From contig JAHCVI010000006.1 in assembly GCA_019096155.1 (NCBI GenBank), positions 496,001 through 560,000 on the forward strand: 64,000 bases of DNA, read 5' to 3'. The notes under the pieces are model-generated. The model did no database searches. It was given only the letters and a program-made list of their open reading frames with translations, and was not told where the DNA came from. Shown in pieces: positions 11,047 to 22,279 of this stretch. Position 1 is the stretch's first letter. Each line of letters begins with the position of its first letter. This DNA is from Staphylotrichum longicolle (Eukaryota; Ascomycota; Sordariomycetes; Sordariales; Chaetomiaceae). Made by a program: the position numbers and the translations under genes.

Positions 11047-12517
11047 CGCTTTCTATAGCGGTATCCTCTGGCTGGGGGTTGGCTGGGTGGTCGGCTGGGT
11101 AGTCGGCTGGGTAGTCGGCTGGGTAGTTAGCTGGGTAGTCGGCTGGGTAGGGCCAAAGGTGATTCGGCTCTGTAAGGAGTCCCTGCCGGCTACTGAGGTC
11201 AGTGGTTGCCAACCTCTCTGTAGCCGGGGCCTCTTTGCCCCAACCCTTTGAAAGCCCTCTTCGTCTTCCTGTGGCTGGGGTCTGTGGAAGGTAAAAACTG
11301 GCCCTGGCTGGGTAGTAGGTGGTTCGAAGGCTCGGGGTCGGTGGTGGTAGGCTTCGCGGGCCTCTTCCTTGGCTTTGATCTTCTGTGGGCACTCCTTGGC
11401 CCAGGTAGGGTGCCCTCTACTACAACTAGGGCACTTATAGGGCATTTGGCCACTGTAAGTAGGGCAAAGAGCCTCTGCGGCCTTGCCCTCCCCGTGGGTC
11501 CCGGTACTATACCTGCTACATAGGGCCTCCTTTCGGCAGTACCGCTGTATATGGCCCTTTCCAACACTTGAAGCACTGCTTTGGCTCCAAGGCAGCCTAG
11601 TAAGGCTCGCAGTCTAGGATCTGGGCGTTCCAAATCACACCCTGATTATAGGCCTTGCGGGCCTCTTCCTGGCTTTCCAAGGTAACTAATATAGTGGCTC
11701 TGGTGAACCCTGGGTTAGTAGGAAGCCGGAATTTGACCTGGTCAACGGACCGAAGGCCTATGGCCGCACCGAAGGCTTCCTTTGTAGTGCCCTGTAAATC
11801 GGCCTTGCGTAGGCCTTTTACAAGGACTGTAAAGGTTCTGTAGGCCTCCTTGGCTTGGTCGCCGAAGGCCTGCTGCAGCCATTGGTTGTTCTTCGTATGC
11901 CAGTCCTTAGTAGTGGGGTCACTGAACGTAACCACTGTATCACCACTAGGTAGCTTTCGGGCTGCAATGGCTCCCTTCTTGGCCGAGGCTTGGTTGACTG
12001 CCTGGACGATTTCGACGGGGGTTCGTTTGGCTAGGTCGGCTGGCAGGTTGGCTCCCCGGACTAGGATCTCACGGTTGATCCTATGAGGGATGGCCTTCGT
12101 GGGGGGGGCTGTGTGGGCTGGATCAGTGGTGCCGAAGCTGTGGCAGCCACTGTAGCCCACGACTGGCCCTGGGCGACTCGCTGGGTAGGGCCCGGGCCTA
12201 CAGCGGCTCGAACAGCCTCTGTAACCACCTTCTGCAGGTTGGTTACAGTGACTGCTTCGGTGGGTTGCAGTGGTTGGTTCTGCTGTAGAGTAGTGAACAG
12301 GGTATAGACCTCCTTTGCAAGGCTCTGGGCTATACCCTGCTGTTCGGCTGGCACCAAGGCCACCAAGCCATCGAGGAGCCCTCTGCAGGGCTCCTTTCCA
12401 GGCCGTGAGGTGGCTCTGGGGGCCTCTTAGGCTTGGGGTAGGTGCCGGGGTAGGGCGTTGAAGTAGGCCCGTAACTGGGAGGTTATGGGTGCTAGAAGCA
12501 AGGCCAGTAGTCGCCAT
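11036..12517 (-). pseudogene. LINE3 ORF1 (gag-like), broken
   Basis: Starts MATTGLASSTHNLPVTGLLQ at 12,517 as in the other copies. It shifts frame early, where the proline-rich stretch reads TPAPTPSL instead of TRHLPKPT. The shared amber at EPY-stop is present, and a 2-nt loss removes the second amber and the frame at the first zinc knuckle. It ends in TTQP repeats. ORF1 proteins of this clade bind RNA and form the RNP. Confidence 0.8.
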
Positions 12518-12901
12518 TGTTGTTTTTTGAGGGTTTTATCAATTTTTAACGTTTTTAGATTTTCAGGGAGTAATTGTTGTTATTGATAGTCGTTGGCCGG
12601 GCAACCGAAAGGGGTATAAACAATGGGAAAAGTGGATCCAAAAAGTGGGGAAAAGTGGGTCGACGACGAGGTGGGTGGCGATATAGGAGTGGTGATGTCA
12701 GTGGCGATGTGGTGGCGAAGTCGTGAGGATTTCTTCGACCGTGGACGCCGCGAAGGCTCTCCCAATTCCTACACCTCCTGCGGCCACGCAGGCGCGCGCC
12801 GCAGCTGCAACAGGTGTGGGTAGATAGAGCTTTTCGAGAGCTTTCCAACGGTACTATTTTTGGGCCGATTGGACCACTGTCCGTGGTAGGGTCGGCGAAG
12901 C

Positions 12902-14225
12902 AAAAAAATCTCATTTCACCTGTATCGTTACTACGTTGATCCTCCGACGCTTCCTATATAAGGGTAGTAGTTATATACCTCGAAATAGCAGTAGTAACGC
13001 TATCGATTTAGTCCTCTACCCATTGTCGATTTTCCTAGGACTAGTTGATACCCTATATCAGGATACCCGTTGCTCATATACGTTAAGCTCTAGGGTCGGC
13101 ATTATCCTAAATGAATTGCTCGACAAACTGTGTACTAGGTATACCGTCGTCGCTAGTATATAGGTTGTCTCTATTACTATATCCTTTATCTATAATATCG
13201 CTTTCCTTTTTATAATACTACGTCGTATAGTTGATAGCGTCCTCAAGGTCATCCTAGTTAAACTAGTCAACGACCGCTACTTCCTTGACTAGGAATTTTA
13301 CGTCGATGGTTACTACCTTACGACCCGGGACTAGCTTCTAGTCGCCCTTCTTCTTCGAACTATAATAGTCCCATCTAAAGTATCCCTTCTTGCTATACCT
13401 ATAGCAAGTAACGTTGGCCTTGCCTATCTTGACTAGGCCGGCACGTTGGTTAGCGTTAATATCTATAGCACTAGAGTATATACTATACGCTGTACTATAG
13501 TATAGGCGCTTCTTTTTATCGTTAGGTCGATAGGCCTATGGAATCCTACTCCGACCCCTACATTGCTATTTACATATATACTAACAATTGTCGATCCTAA
13601 TAGCTATAGCGATATATTCGTCGAGTATATCTAGCCGATCCTTGTTGTATAGTACGTCTTTAACCACTTCCTTGAGGCTATTGTAGAATAGCTATATAAG
13701 GCTTTCTTCGTTAAAGTCGGCCCTTATAGAATCTTGTCGAAATAGCGCGGTATATACGGATACCGACTTAGTCTAGTAGAACTACATTAGGCGATCCTAT
13801 ATATACCGCTTCTCGTCCAAGTCCTCGAATACCTTCTATAGCTCGGCCTCGAACCTAGTATAGCTACTAAAGACCTCGTTCGTAAAGTCTTCTCTATCGT
13901 CCTCGTCGGCGTTATTCAATACATCGTCTATAGTAGGTTAGAACTACCGGAGGGCCTGACCCTCTAGACGTAAGGCGATAAACCCGACCTTATCTACTTC
14001 CGTCGGAAATAGCTCGGGATAATATCCCAAGTAGGCCTTAGAGAGAGTTAGGAATCCCAAGAGGGCGTCCTTCCCTCCTCTATACTATAGTAATAGGTCA
14101 AGCTTGACCCGGCTTCGAGTGGCTATAGTATTGAGGCGAGCGTTCTTAGCCTCGAGTACGGCGATGCGCTCGTTGAGCTAGGCAATAGTAGGTGCGGTGG
14201 TACCTATAGTGTTCGAAACCTCCAT
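12902..14225 (-). pseudogene. Ty3/gypsy gag remnant (element gypsy-C)
   Basis: Read on the minus strand from the ATG at 14,225 (MEVSNTIGTTAPTIA), the frame gives a gag-like protein for about 200 codons. Recognisable segments are LNERIAVLEAKNARLN (coiled coil), ALLGFLTLSKAYLGYYP and FIALRLEGQALR, typical of Retrotrans_gag. It is broken by amber and ochre codons at former Gln and Trp sites. The 3' part fades into A+T-rich RIP sequence and stops where the LINE3 5' end begins, so pol is absent here. Everything up to 12,902 is assigned to this remnant by continuity only. Confidence 0.65.
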
Positions 14226-14319
14226 TCTAAACCATAATAGAAATAAAGGGAGTAAGCAACGTATAACGAATCGTTCGTCTTAACTCACTTCTGAAAGGGT
14301 CCTAGAGGTATGTCTTGGT

Positions 14320-14683
14320 CAAGTATAGAGATTCGGTAGAGCCAAAGGTCTACAATAAGATGCACTGATCTAGTCTCAATGAACTAGTGAAGTCCAAATT
14401 GTAATTGCTTACTAAGGAAGCTCCCAAGCTCCCTTAACGAGTGACTAACTAGCTAGTATATATATATGATGATTCCTTTGGATTACTATCGTCTTTGTGT
14501 GATCCCTTGTGTTGGCTTACTAGGATTACAAAGTGATCCTTGTAAGCCTTGGTGTTGGATCACGATGCCAAGTCTATGCCAAGCGTGATCCTTCTCTGAT
14601 TGGTTGTTCAATGATTGGACGTTAGGGCTCCCTGCGCCCCGACTGCGGCCCCTCCCGGCCGTATACGTGGTCAGTCCGTGACA
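14320..14683 (-). repeat. LTR of gypsy-C (5' LTR, minus orientation)
   Basis: Lies directly upstream of the gag start on the minus strand. The outer end is clear (minus strand begins TGTCACGGACTGACC at 14,683); the inner end near 14,320 (…AAGACA) is approximate. The outer 100 bp resembles the LTR scrap ending at 62,126 (both end GGTCAG…CGTGACA on the plus strand), so both belong to one LTR family. Confidence 0.55.
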
Positions 14684-16935
14684 GTAGAGGACTAGATCGA
14701 TAGAGTTATTACTACTATTACGAGATATATAACTACTACCTTTATATAGGAAGTATCGGAGGATTAATATAGCGACTAGAGTAATCTCCCGACTAAAGAG
14801 GAAGATATACTAAGCCGAGAAACTATCGAGAAGGTTATCGCCTACTTTAGTAAAAATAACGATAGTTTATCTAATCCCTATAACCTCGAAGTATTTATAG
14901 CCTTACTAGGATAGGCTAGGGACGAGCTATAGTATCTTTAGTAGCTAGTAATAGAATAGGGGTAAAAGCGAGAATAGGTTAGAGAGGAAGCTAAGAAGGT
15001 TGTAATAGTCTATTATACTATCGCGTGATAATTTAGCTTAGTCGAGCGATAAGCCGATAAGTTGAAAGAAGAGATCTTCTAGTTAAAAGAGGTGTAGAAA
15101 GCCAACTAGGTCTAATAGACTAGACTAAACTATAAAGATTTATTAGAAAGGGAGATCTATATTCCCAAGTTCTTATATTATTAGGAGTAGGCTTAGTAGA
15201 AGGCCTAGAGAGGACTAACGAGGATACTATAGCTTTAGAAAGACTACCGACGATATATAATATAAAGGTTATAGGTATAGATTCTAATATATTATAGAGA
15301 GGGAAACTATATATATTTACCTAGGAAGAAGTAATTATATCTATATCCTATAGTTTTAATATAATATATATTCTTATTAGTTCTACTATAAGGAAAAATT
15401 CGACTATAATTACTAGCCTATTAGAAAGGTAAGGGAGGATAGATTATAGAAACTCGTTACTTAGATATTCGATTATAGGTATAGTTATACCGACTTCTTA
15501 TAGATATTTAATAGAATAGACGAAAGGTACCTCTATATTATACCTAAAAGGGTATAGCTTAAATACTATCGAGATATAGAAGGAGTAAAAGGATATAGCG
15601 ACTATATATATCTTTACTATTTTAAAAAGAAGGTTTAATAGTATTACTAGATTCTTCGAAGAATTATTAGGGCATTCGATCTCTATTAAATTATAGATGG
15701 ACGAGTCAAGTTAAAGAAGGACTCCGGCATTAATAAATAGCTCGAATAGCTTAAAAGCGGATATAATATCCCGCTTTAAGACAAATACATCTCGAGAAGA
15801 GACCTACTAACTAAAGAGGTAGTAAAGCTTAGACGAGATAAGAAAAGGGCTATTTAATAAATAGAGGATAACTAACTAGAGTTCTAGAGGGATACCTCTT
15901 CGATTTAGTAAGAGTTAAGAAACGACTCTAGGGCCTATAATAGGCCCGGGTAAAACTAATACCCTTATAATAATAATAGGCTTACTAATATAGGGAGAAC
16001 TAGGCAAAGTATAAAGCCTATAATGACCTTTTAGTAGACCCTTAAGCGGTTACTAAGCCGGCTAATATAGTAGTATAGAAGTATATAAAGTATAAAAGTA
16101 TAATGAAAAGGTATAGAAATATATAAGGAGTATAAAGGATATAAAAGGTATAAAGATATACTAGTAGTATAGAATATATAAAACGCAAAAAGTATAGAAA
16201 GTATATTAAAGATATAAAAACGTAGAAGTATAATAGTATAGCGATAAAACGAATAGTATAGATAGGTTATAAAGAAATAGCCGCTATATATAACGATTAA
16301 CTAGACGACTAGATTTAGGTATAGTATACTAGAAGTAATACTAGGTATTCGCATTAGTAGATAGAGGATTATAGATCGACCTTATCTTATTAGGTTTCGT
16401 CAACTAATTTTAAATCCTATAGAGGATAAAGAAATAGCTATATATAGTTAAAGGACTATTCCTAATATAGGTTATATAATGAGAAATGGAACTACTCGAT
16501 ATTATAGTCGAAGGGAAGACTATAAAGGTTATTTTCGATATTATAGATATAGAGACTAAAAAGGATATAATCTTAGGTCGCCTATAGTATAGAATTTATA
16601 ATTCTAATATTAGTTAGAAGGGAGGTAGCTACCTATAACCCCGAAGTATAATAGGCTTATATCTGACTAATACAATAGGAAGTATAGACGATAAGTTATA
16701 AAGAAGTAGTATAAAGAAGTATATATACTTCGAGGATTTACTATAAGAGATAGGTAGTAGTAGGCAAACTACTATAGACTTAGGAAAAGGCAATAGTTAC
16801 TAGTAAAAGTAACGTATATAGAAGTAGGCTAATTAGGAAGTTACTATTATCTTAGTCGAAAATACTAGGTTCTAACTCTAAAAATAGATTATTTAGACGG
16901 AAGTAGCCGAAGTTATAGCTAGTAATAAGTTTATA
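14684..16935 (+). pseudogene. Old gypsy element (gypsy-A), gag and protease relics
   Basis: A heavily A+T-shifted plus-strand stretch, stop codons every few residues. A protease relic is readable at 16,351-16,390: ALVD-R-G at 16,351-16,368 followed by IDLI, matching the aspartic protease ALVDSG core, then a typical ILGRL segment near 16,570. Upstream 14,700-16,000 reads as gag-like coiled-coil sequence in places. The element continues past LINE1 at 22,179 and past gypsy-B at 29,753, where it reaches the RT. Because the frame is destroyed, limits are approximate. Confidence 0.6.
16070..16265. repeat. Degenerate AGTATA/AAGTATA low-complexity tract
   Basis: About 200 bp of loosely repeated purine-rich words (AAGTATA, GGTATA, AGATATA). 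It lies in the old gypsy between the gag-like part and the protease relic, and probably derives from a repetitive linker degraded by RIP. Confidence 0.5.
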
Positions 16936-16948
16936 TATTACTAAGGCG
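16936..16948. repeat. Target-site duplication of LINE1, left copy
   Basis: TATTACTAAGGCG, 13 bp, repeated exactly at 22,166-22,178 on the other side of LINE1. This marks a target-primed insertion into the old gypsy element. Confidence 0.85.
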
Positions 16949-17024
16949 GAACGACTATCAATAACAACAATTACCCCCTGAAAATCTAAAAACGTTAAAA
17001 TCGATAAAACCCTTAAAAACAACA

Positions 17025-18521
17025 ATGGCGACTACTGGCCTTGCTTCTAGCATCCATAACCTCCCAGTTACGGGCCTACTTCAACGCCCTGCCCGGCACC
17101 TACCCAAGCCTACAGAGGCCCCCAGAGCCACCTCACGGCCTGGAAAGGAGTCTTGCAGAGGGCTCCTCGATGGCTTGGTGGCCTTGGTGCCAGCCGAACA
17201 GCAGGGTATAGCCCGGGGCCTTGCAAAGGAGGTCTATACCCTGTTTACGACCCTGCAGCAGACGAACCACCCACTGCAACCCACTGAAGTGGTCACTGTA
17301 ACCCACCTGCAGAAGGTAGTTATAGAGGCTGTTCGAGCCGCTGTAAGCCCTAATCAGGGCCCTACTCAGCGAGTCGCCCAGGGCCAGTCGTGGGCTACAG
17401 TGGCTGCCACAGCTTCAGCACCACTGAACCAGCCCACACAGCCCCCCCAGCCCACGAAGGCCATCCCCCACAGGATCAACCGTGAGATCCTAGTCCGGGG
17501 AGCCAACCTGCCAGCCGACCTAGCCAAACGAACCCCCGTCGAAATCGTCCAGGTAGTCAACCAAGCCTCGGCCAAGAAGGGAGCCATTGCAGCCCGAAAG
17601 CTACCTAGTGGTGATACAGTGGTTACGTTCAGTGACCCCACTACTAAGGACTGGCATACGAAGAATAACCAGTGGCTGCAGCAGGCCTTCGGCGACCAAG
17701 CCAAGGAGGCCTACAGAACCTTTACAGTCCTTGTAAAAGGCCTACGCAAGGCCGATTTACAGGGCACTACAAAGGAAGCCTTCGGTGCGGCCATAGGCCT
17801 TCGGTCCGTTGACCAGGTCAAATTCCGGCTTCCTACTAACCCAGGGTTCACCAGAGCCACTATATTAGTTACCTTGGAAAGCCAGGAAGAGGCCCGCAAG
17901 GCCTATAATCAGGGTGTGATTTGGAACGCCCAGATCCTAGACTGCGAGCCTTACTAGGCTGCCTTGGAGCCAAAGCAGTGCTTCAAGTGTTGGAAATAGG
18001 GCCATATACAGCGGTACTGCCGAAAGGAGGCCCTATGTAGCAGGTATAGTACCGGGACCCACGGGGAGGGCAAGGCCGCAGAGGCTCTTTGCCCTACTTA
18101 CAGTGGCCAAATGCCCTATAAGTGCCCTAGTTGTAGTAGAGGGCACCCTACCTGGGCCAAGGAGTGCCCACAGAAGATCAAAGCCAAGGAAGAGGCCCGC
18201 GAAGCCTACCACCACCGACCCCGAGCCTTCGAACCACCTACTACCCAGCCAGGGCCAGTTTTTACCTTCCACAGACCCCAGCCACAGGAAGACGAAGAGG
18301 GCTTTCAAAGGGTTGGGGCAAAGAGGCCCCGGCTACAGAGAGGTTGGCAACCACTGACCTCAGTAGCCGGCAGGGACTCCTTACAGAGCCGAATCACCTT
18401 TGGCCCTACCCAGCCGACTACCCAGCTAACTACCCAGCCGACTACCCAGCCGACTACCCAGCCGACCACCCAGCCAACCACCCAGCCAGAGGATACCGCT
18501 ATAGAAAGCGATGAAAATTAA
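17025..18521 (+). pseudogene. LINE1 ORF1 (gag-like, zinc knuckles) with two in-frame ambers
   Basis: One continuous frame of 499 codons, from MATTGLASSIHNLPV to the TAA at 18,519, broken only by TAG at 17,955 (after DCEPY) and at 17,997 (after CFKCWK). Zinc knuckles: CFKCWK-stop-GHIQRYC, then a second in which one Cys is Tyr (CSRYSTGTH), then CPSCSRGHPTWAKEC. Both ambers sit where Trp would fit, consistent with TGG to TAG by RIP. A proline-rich N-terminal half and a TTQP repeat near the end flank the domains. Nucleic-acid binding and RNP formation are expected for this protein class. The stop overlaps the ORF2 start (ATGAAAATTAA). Confidence 0.85.
18410..18488 (+). repeat. 12-bp tandem repeat CAGCCGACTACC in ORF1
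   Basis: Six to seven imperfect copies encoding Thr-Thr-Gln-Pro near the ORF1 C-terminus. Copy number varies slightly between LINE copies (fewer in LINE2b and LINE2c), as expected of replication slippage or consensus error. Confidence 0.8.
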
Positions 18522-21500
18522 GATCCTACTCTAGAACACCGAAGGCAATAAGCAGGCGCTTGAGGCCCTGCTAGAGGAGGCCCAGTACGACCTCCTAGCG
18601 ATATAGGAACCTTGGATCAACTGTCACACCAAGTCAACCTACTACCCCAGAAGCTCGAAATACTACCTGGTCCACACTTGCAACGGCCGGGCAGCTATAT
18701 TCGTAAGCCGACAATTCAATATCGGGCAGTGGGAGTACGAAGCCACTGAGGACCACTGCAGAGTCTGGTTCCCAGGGCTGGGAAGCAGTGGACTAGAGCT
18801 CTGGTCTATCTACAACCCCTTCGACAATACCACCCTATCAACCCTACTTAACCGACCACTACCTACCTACCCAACGGTCCTTGCGGGGGACTTCAACCTC
18901 CACCACCCACAGTGGGACCGGTACGACCGGTACCAACCAGAAGCCGAAGCCCTGCTAGAACTAGCAGCGCAGTGGGACTTGGACCTTCGAACCCCGGCCG
19001 GCTCAATTACCAGGGCCCCCCAGGGGACCCAACGGGGCCGCACGTCAACGATTGACCACTTCTGGGCCACTGTGGGCCTTCCAACGGCCTACTATGGCCT
19101 AGAGCACCGGGGGAAGTCAGACCACTACCCACAGGTCCTTGAAGTCTATACCAGTGGGCCTCCCTACCACAGGCCCAGCTAGAGGGCTGGAATTGGAAGC
19201 TGATGAAGGAGAGCCGCGTGGAAGCCGAAGCGGCCTACCTACCACTCCGAATGGGCCTGCAAGACCCGGGGCCACAGGGCCTCAAAGCCCGAATCCAGGA
19301 TCAACAGGGCCTACAACAGGCCTTCGATCAGTTGATTACAGAGCTTCAGAGGGTAGCCGAACTGGCCACCCCCCGGAAGAAGCCCAACAGAGGTTACGCC
19401 TCACCCTGGTGGTCAGTGGAAGTCAAAGAGGCCCAACAACGGGCCAAAGAAGCCGAAAGACAACACAGGGAAGCCCCGTCAGGGTATAACAAACGGAGGC
19501 TCAACCAGAGCCTACAAGCCCTGAAAGCCACTATCAACCAGGGCAAGACGAAGGCTTGGAGGGCCACTGTTCAGAAGGCCACCCACCACCCAGACCTACT
19601 GTGGTCACTGGAACGATGGGCCCGTTGCAGAAGCTTCAACCCCCCGGACCCCCCGAAGCTCCCGACCCTCAAAGACCCTAACCAGGGCCACGATCTCACT
19701 ACCCACCAACAAAAGGCCGAAGCCTTGGCCACGAAATTCTTCCCCAGCCCAGTGGCTGATCTCACTGATATAGAGGACTCAGACCTACTACAACAGTGGG
19801 TTCCAGGGTTCGATATAGAGGTAGAGGTCACTGCAGGGGATATCGAAGCCACATTGTCACGAATCAGCCCTTGGAAGGCTCCGGGCGAGGACCTTCTACC
19901 CACTGGCCTACTGAAGGCTTGCGGTCAACCACTGTATACGGTATTGGCCGTACTTACAGAGGCTTGCTTCTGGCTCGGCTGGTTCCCAGGCAGGTTCAAG
20001 AGAGCCAAGATAGTGGTTCTACAGAAGCCTGGAAAAACACCCGAAACCTACCGCACCCCTGCAGGCTATAGGCCTATAGCCCTCCTACCTACGGTTGGGA
20101 AGGTTATAGAGGCCTTAGTGGCCCGAAGGGTCACTAGGGCTGCTGAGGCCTACGGCCTATTACCCACTGAACAAATGGGTAACCGGGAGCACCGGTCCAC
20201 TGAACTAGCCATTCGGTTAGTTGTGGCTCAGGTCCAAGAGGCTTGGAGGCAACGGGCCACGGCCAGCCTCCTACAGTTGGATATTTCAGGTGCCTTCGAC
20301 ACTGTCAACCATACCCGGCTACTAGCCACCCTCCGGGAACAGGGCTTCCCACAGTGGCTAGTGGTCTGGGTGAGGGCTTGGTTGACCAACCGCGTGGCTA
20401 CCCTCCACTTCGACGGCCAAAAACAGAAGACATACCAGTGGTTGCAGGGGTTCCACAGGGCTCACCACTCTCCCCAGTCCTCTTTATCCTCTATATAGCT
20501 TCGCTATATAAGGCTCTAAAACAGGACCACCCACTAGTTAGTATAGTGGGCTTTGCCGACGATACTAACCTTCTGGTCTTCGGGAGGAACCCCCAAGCCA
20601 ACGTCCAACAACTGGAAAAGGCCTGGAAGACTTGCCTACAGTGGGCATCTACCCGCGGTATGGCCTTTGCAGGCCACAAGTGTGAATTGATACACTTCAA
20701 CAAGTCCCACAGGCAGTGGCCAGACCCTGTGGCCCTTGCCTACCCACTAGGCAATGGCTATAGTGTGGTCAAACCAGTGGCCTCGGCCCGGTTCTTGGGG
20801 GTATGGCTTGACTGGAAGCTATCCTGGAAACCACATTGCCAGGCGGTGGAAAGGAAGCTGAAAACCCAGGATTTCGCTCTTTCGAGGATTGCAGCCAAAA
20901 CGTGGGGCCCCAGCCTATCCAAGGCTCGAGAGGTCTATACCAAATGCATCCGCAGTGCTATAGCCTACGGGGCCTCCACGTTCCACCAGCCAACGGCTCC
21001 AGGGGGGGCAAACAAGCCACAGGGCCTAGCGAAGGCCCTGACGAGGGCCCAGAACCGAAGCCTTCGAATAGTAGTGGGGGCCTACAAGACCTCCCCTACT
21101 AGATGCTTGGAAACAGAGGCTTGGGTACCCCCGTTGGACCTCTATTTCAACAAACGGCTAGCCGACTTCGAGGCCCGGCTACAGCAGAAGTCCCTACAAA
21201 CAGGGGCTGGCCCAGAGGTCGAACGAACAACCCCAGGCCACTTGATCACAGAGGCTTGCAACAGAATCTACCACAGATTCAGGAAGTGGAAGAGCCGTGG
21301 CCCCAGGCCACAACAGGGCCCACAGCGACTTACACCCACTGAACAGGCCACTGTTACAGTGGGTAAGTGGGCCGACCAGCGGTGGAAAACAGGGAAGAAG
21401 AGCCACAAGAGGTTGACTACCGACGAAGTGGTCGAACTGGCTTGGCAGGCCCGTTGGGAAGACCACAGAACCCAACAGACGGCTAGCCCACAGAGAGCTG

Positions 21501-21980
21501 GCCCACAGAGGGCTGGCCCACAGAGGGCTGGCCACAGAGGGCTAGCCACAGAGGGCCACAGTGGTGAGGATGGCCGACGAAGACCCCCCAACCCTCCTTT
21601 TTACCGACAAAGCCCTGAAGAGGCACGACGGCCTTACGAAGGCCCAGAGCTCCCTACTGGCCCAGGCCCGGATAGGAGATATTGGCTTGCGGGACTACCT
21701 ATTCCGGGTGAAAGTCCCACAGGTGCCTACCCCCTACTGCGCCTGTGGCCAGGGCAGGGAAACAGTGGAGCACTTAGTGGTGTGGTGCCCCGACCCACCG
21801 CTACAGAGGCCGTGGGAGCAACGGCAAATTCGGTCACATAGGGACCTACAGACTGTTTTTCGGGGGGTCCCTGGGAATATTCGGCTTGTTCGGCAGGTTC
21901 TGGGTTGGCTAATGGACTCTGGTCGACTACTAGAGTATAGGCTAGCTAGAAGGCTAGACCTAGAAATGGTGGAAGGCTAG
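18511..21980 (+). pseudogene. LINE1 ORF2 (AP endonuclease, RT, CCHC finger), broken
   Basis: Starts MKIKILL at 18,511, overlapping the ORF1 stop. Domains in order: endonuclease (amber-EPWIN, AGDFNLHHPQW, KSDHYPQVLEV catalytic motifs), a basic linker, reverse transcriptase (SLLQLDISGAFDTVNH; VPQGSPLSP; FADD at 20,552-20,563), and a C-terminal finger YCACGQGRETVEHLVVWCP at about 21,736-21,792. Ambers at codon 8 (18,532) and at the Gln of the QEPW motif are shared by all copies. Frameshifts near 19,160 (run of C), 20,425 (run of A) and about 21,530 (inside the 15-bp repeats) are private to this copy. I see no RNase H domain. Confidence 0.85.
21478..21555 (+). repeat. 15-bp minisatellite in ORF2 (Ala-Ser/Gly-Pro-Gln-Arg)
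   Basis: Tandem units of the type GGCCCACAGAGGGCT encode ASPQR/AGPQR. LINE1, 2a and 2b have four to five units, whereas LINE2c and LINE3 have essentially one, so the expansion marks one LINE subtype. Confidence 0.8.
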
Positions 21981-22147
21981 GCCCAGAGGCTAACACAGGG
22001 CCTCCGTTCTATTGTATTGCATTGGATTCGCATTGTGGCTTCAGAAGGGGGGACGGAGGTTTTTACCCGGCCTATACGGTACGGTTTCCTCTGTACATAG
22101 CTAAGTAGAAGGACCGGCACGCCTTCGGGCATATCGGTGTATGAAAA

Positions 22148-22168
22148 TCTATCTATCTATCTATCTAT
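22148..22168. repeat. (TCTA)n 3' tail of LINE1
   Basis: Four to five TCTA units at the LINE 3' end, before TATTACTAAGGCG. Simple-repeat tails replace poly(A) in some Tad/I-group LINEs. Confidence 0.8.
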
Positions 22169-22274
22169 TACTAAGGCGCGAAAAGAAACGATAAAATAGG
22201 GAAAATCCTAGTAGAGTACTAGGGATACCTAGCGTTCGAAGCTAAGTATATAGAGGGGTTGCTAGAATATAGAC
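22166..22274 (+). pseudogene. Right LINE1 target duplication and old gypsy pol segment
   Basis: Bases 22,166-22,178 repeat the LINE1 target site. The next about 95 bp is old gypsy pol sequence up to the gypsy-B insertion. With one TTTAG it joins in frame to 29,753, reading LLEYRL-stop-GYKIKLKEGA, the conserved linker ahead of a Ty3/gypsy RT. Confidence 0.75.
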
Positions 22275-22279
22275 TTTAG

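Larger units (their letters stand above)
7631..12901 (-). mobile_element. LINE3: Tad1-like non-LTR retrotransposon, minus strand
   Basis: A 5.27-kb copy in inverse orientation to the array. The 5' end is at 12,901 (GCTTCGCCGACC, shared with the other full-length copies). The 3' end stops at about 7,631, about 235 bp short: homology ends inside the 3' UTR, so the (TCTA)n tail is missing. It carries the same ORF1 and ORF2 as the array copies but with more nonsense changes in its 3' half. That half (7,631 to about 9,835) matches the 3' half of LINE2c closely, whereas its 5' half matches the other array copies, so it is a mosaic. Tad1 assignment rests on an ORF1 with zinc knuckles, an AP-like endonuclease, a reverse transcriptase with FADD, and a C-terminal CCHC finger. 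Confidence 0.88.
16949..22165 (+). mobile_element. LINE1: Tad1-like non-LTR retrotransposon, first array copy
   Basis: A 5.2-kb copy flanked by a 13-bp direct repeat and ending in a (TCTA)n tail at 22,148-22,165. It is 5'-truncated by about 308 bp compared with LINE2a (first shared bases AACGACTATC at 16,950), the usual result of incomplete reverse transcription. It is the only array copy with its original left flank. It differs from copies 2a-2c in the first 650 bp of ORF1 (for example CTGCAGCAGACGAACC) and becomes identical after about 17,680. Confidence 0.92.

Noticed and set aside
11248..12307. Minus/plus shadow ORFs in LINE ORF1 repeated in every copy (for example LWLGSVEGKNWPWLGS)
   Set aside because: They are opposite-frame readings of ORF1, repeated only because the LINE is repeated; no independent coding signs.
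12936..13163. 75-codon plus ORF
   Set aside because: It lies antisense to the gypsy-C gag remnant in RIP-modified DNA and has no family features.
18410..18488. CRISPR-like short repeats
   Set aside because: Direct 12-bp tandem repeats without spacers, coding for TTQP in a fungal LINE.
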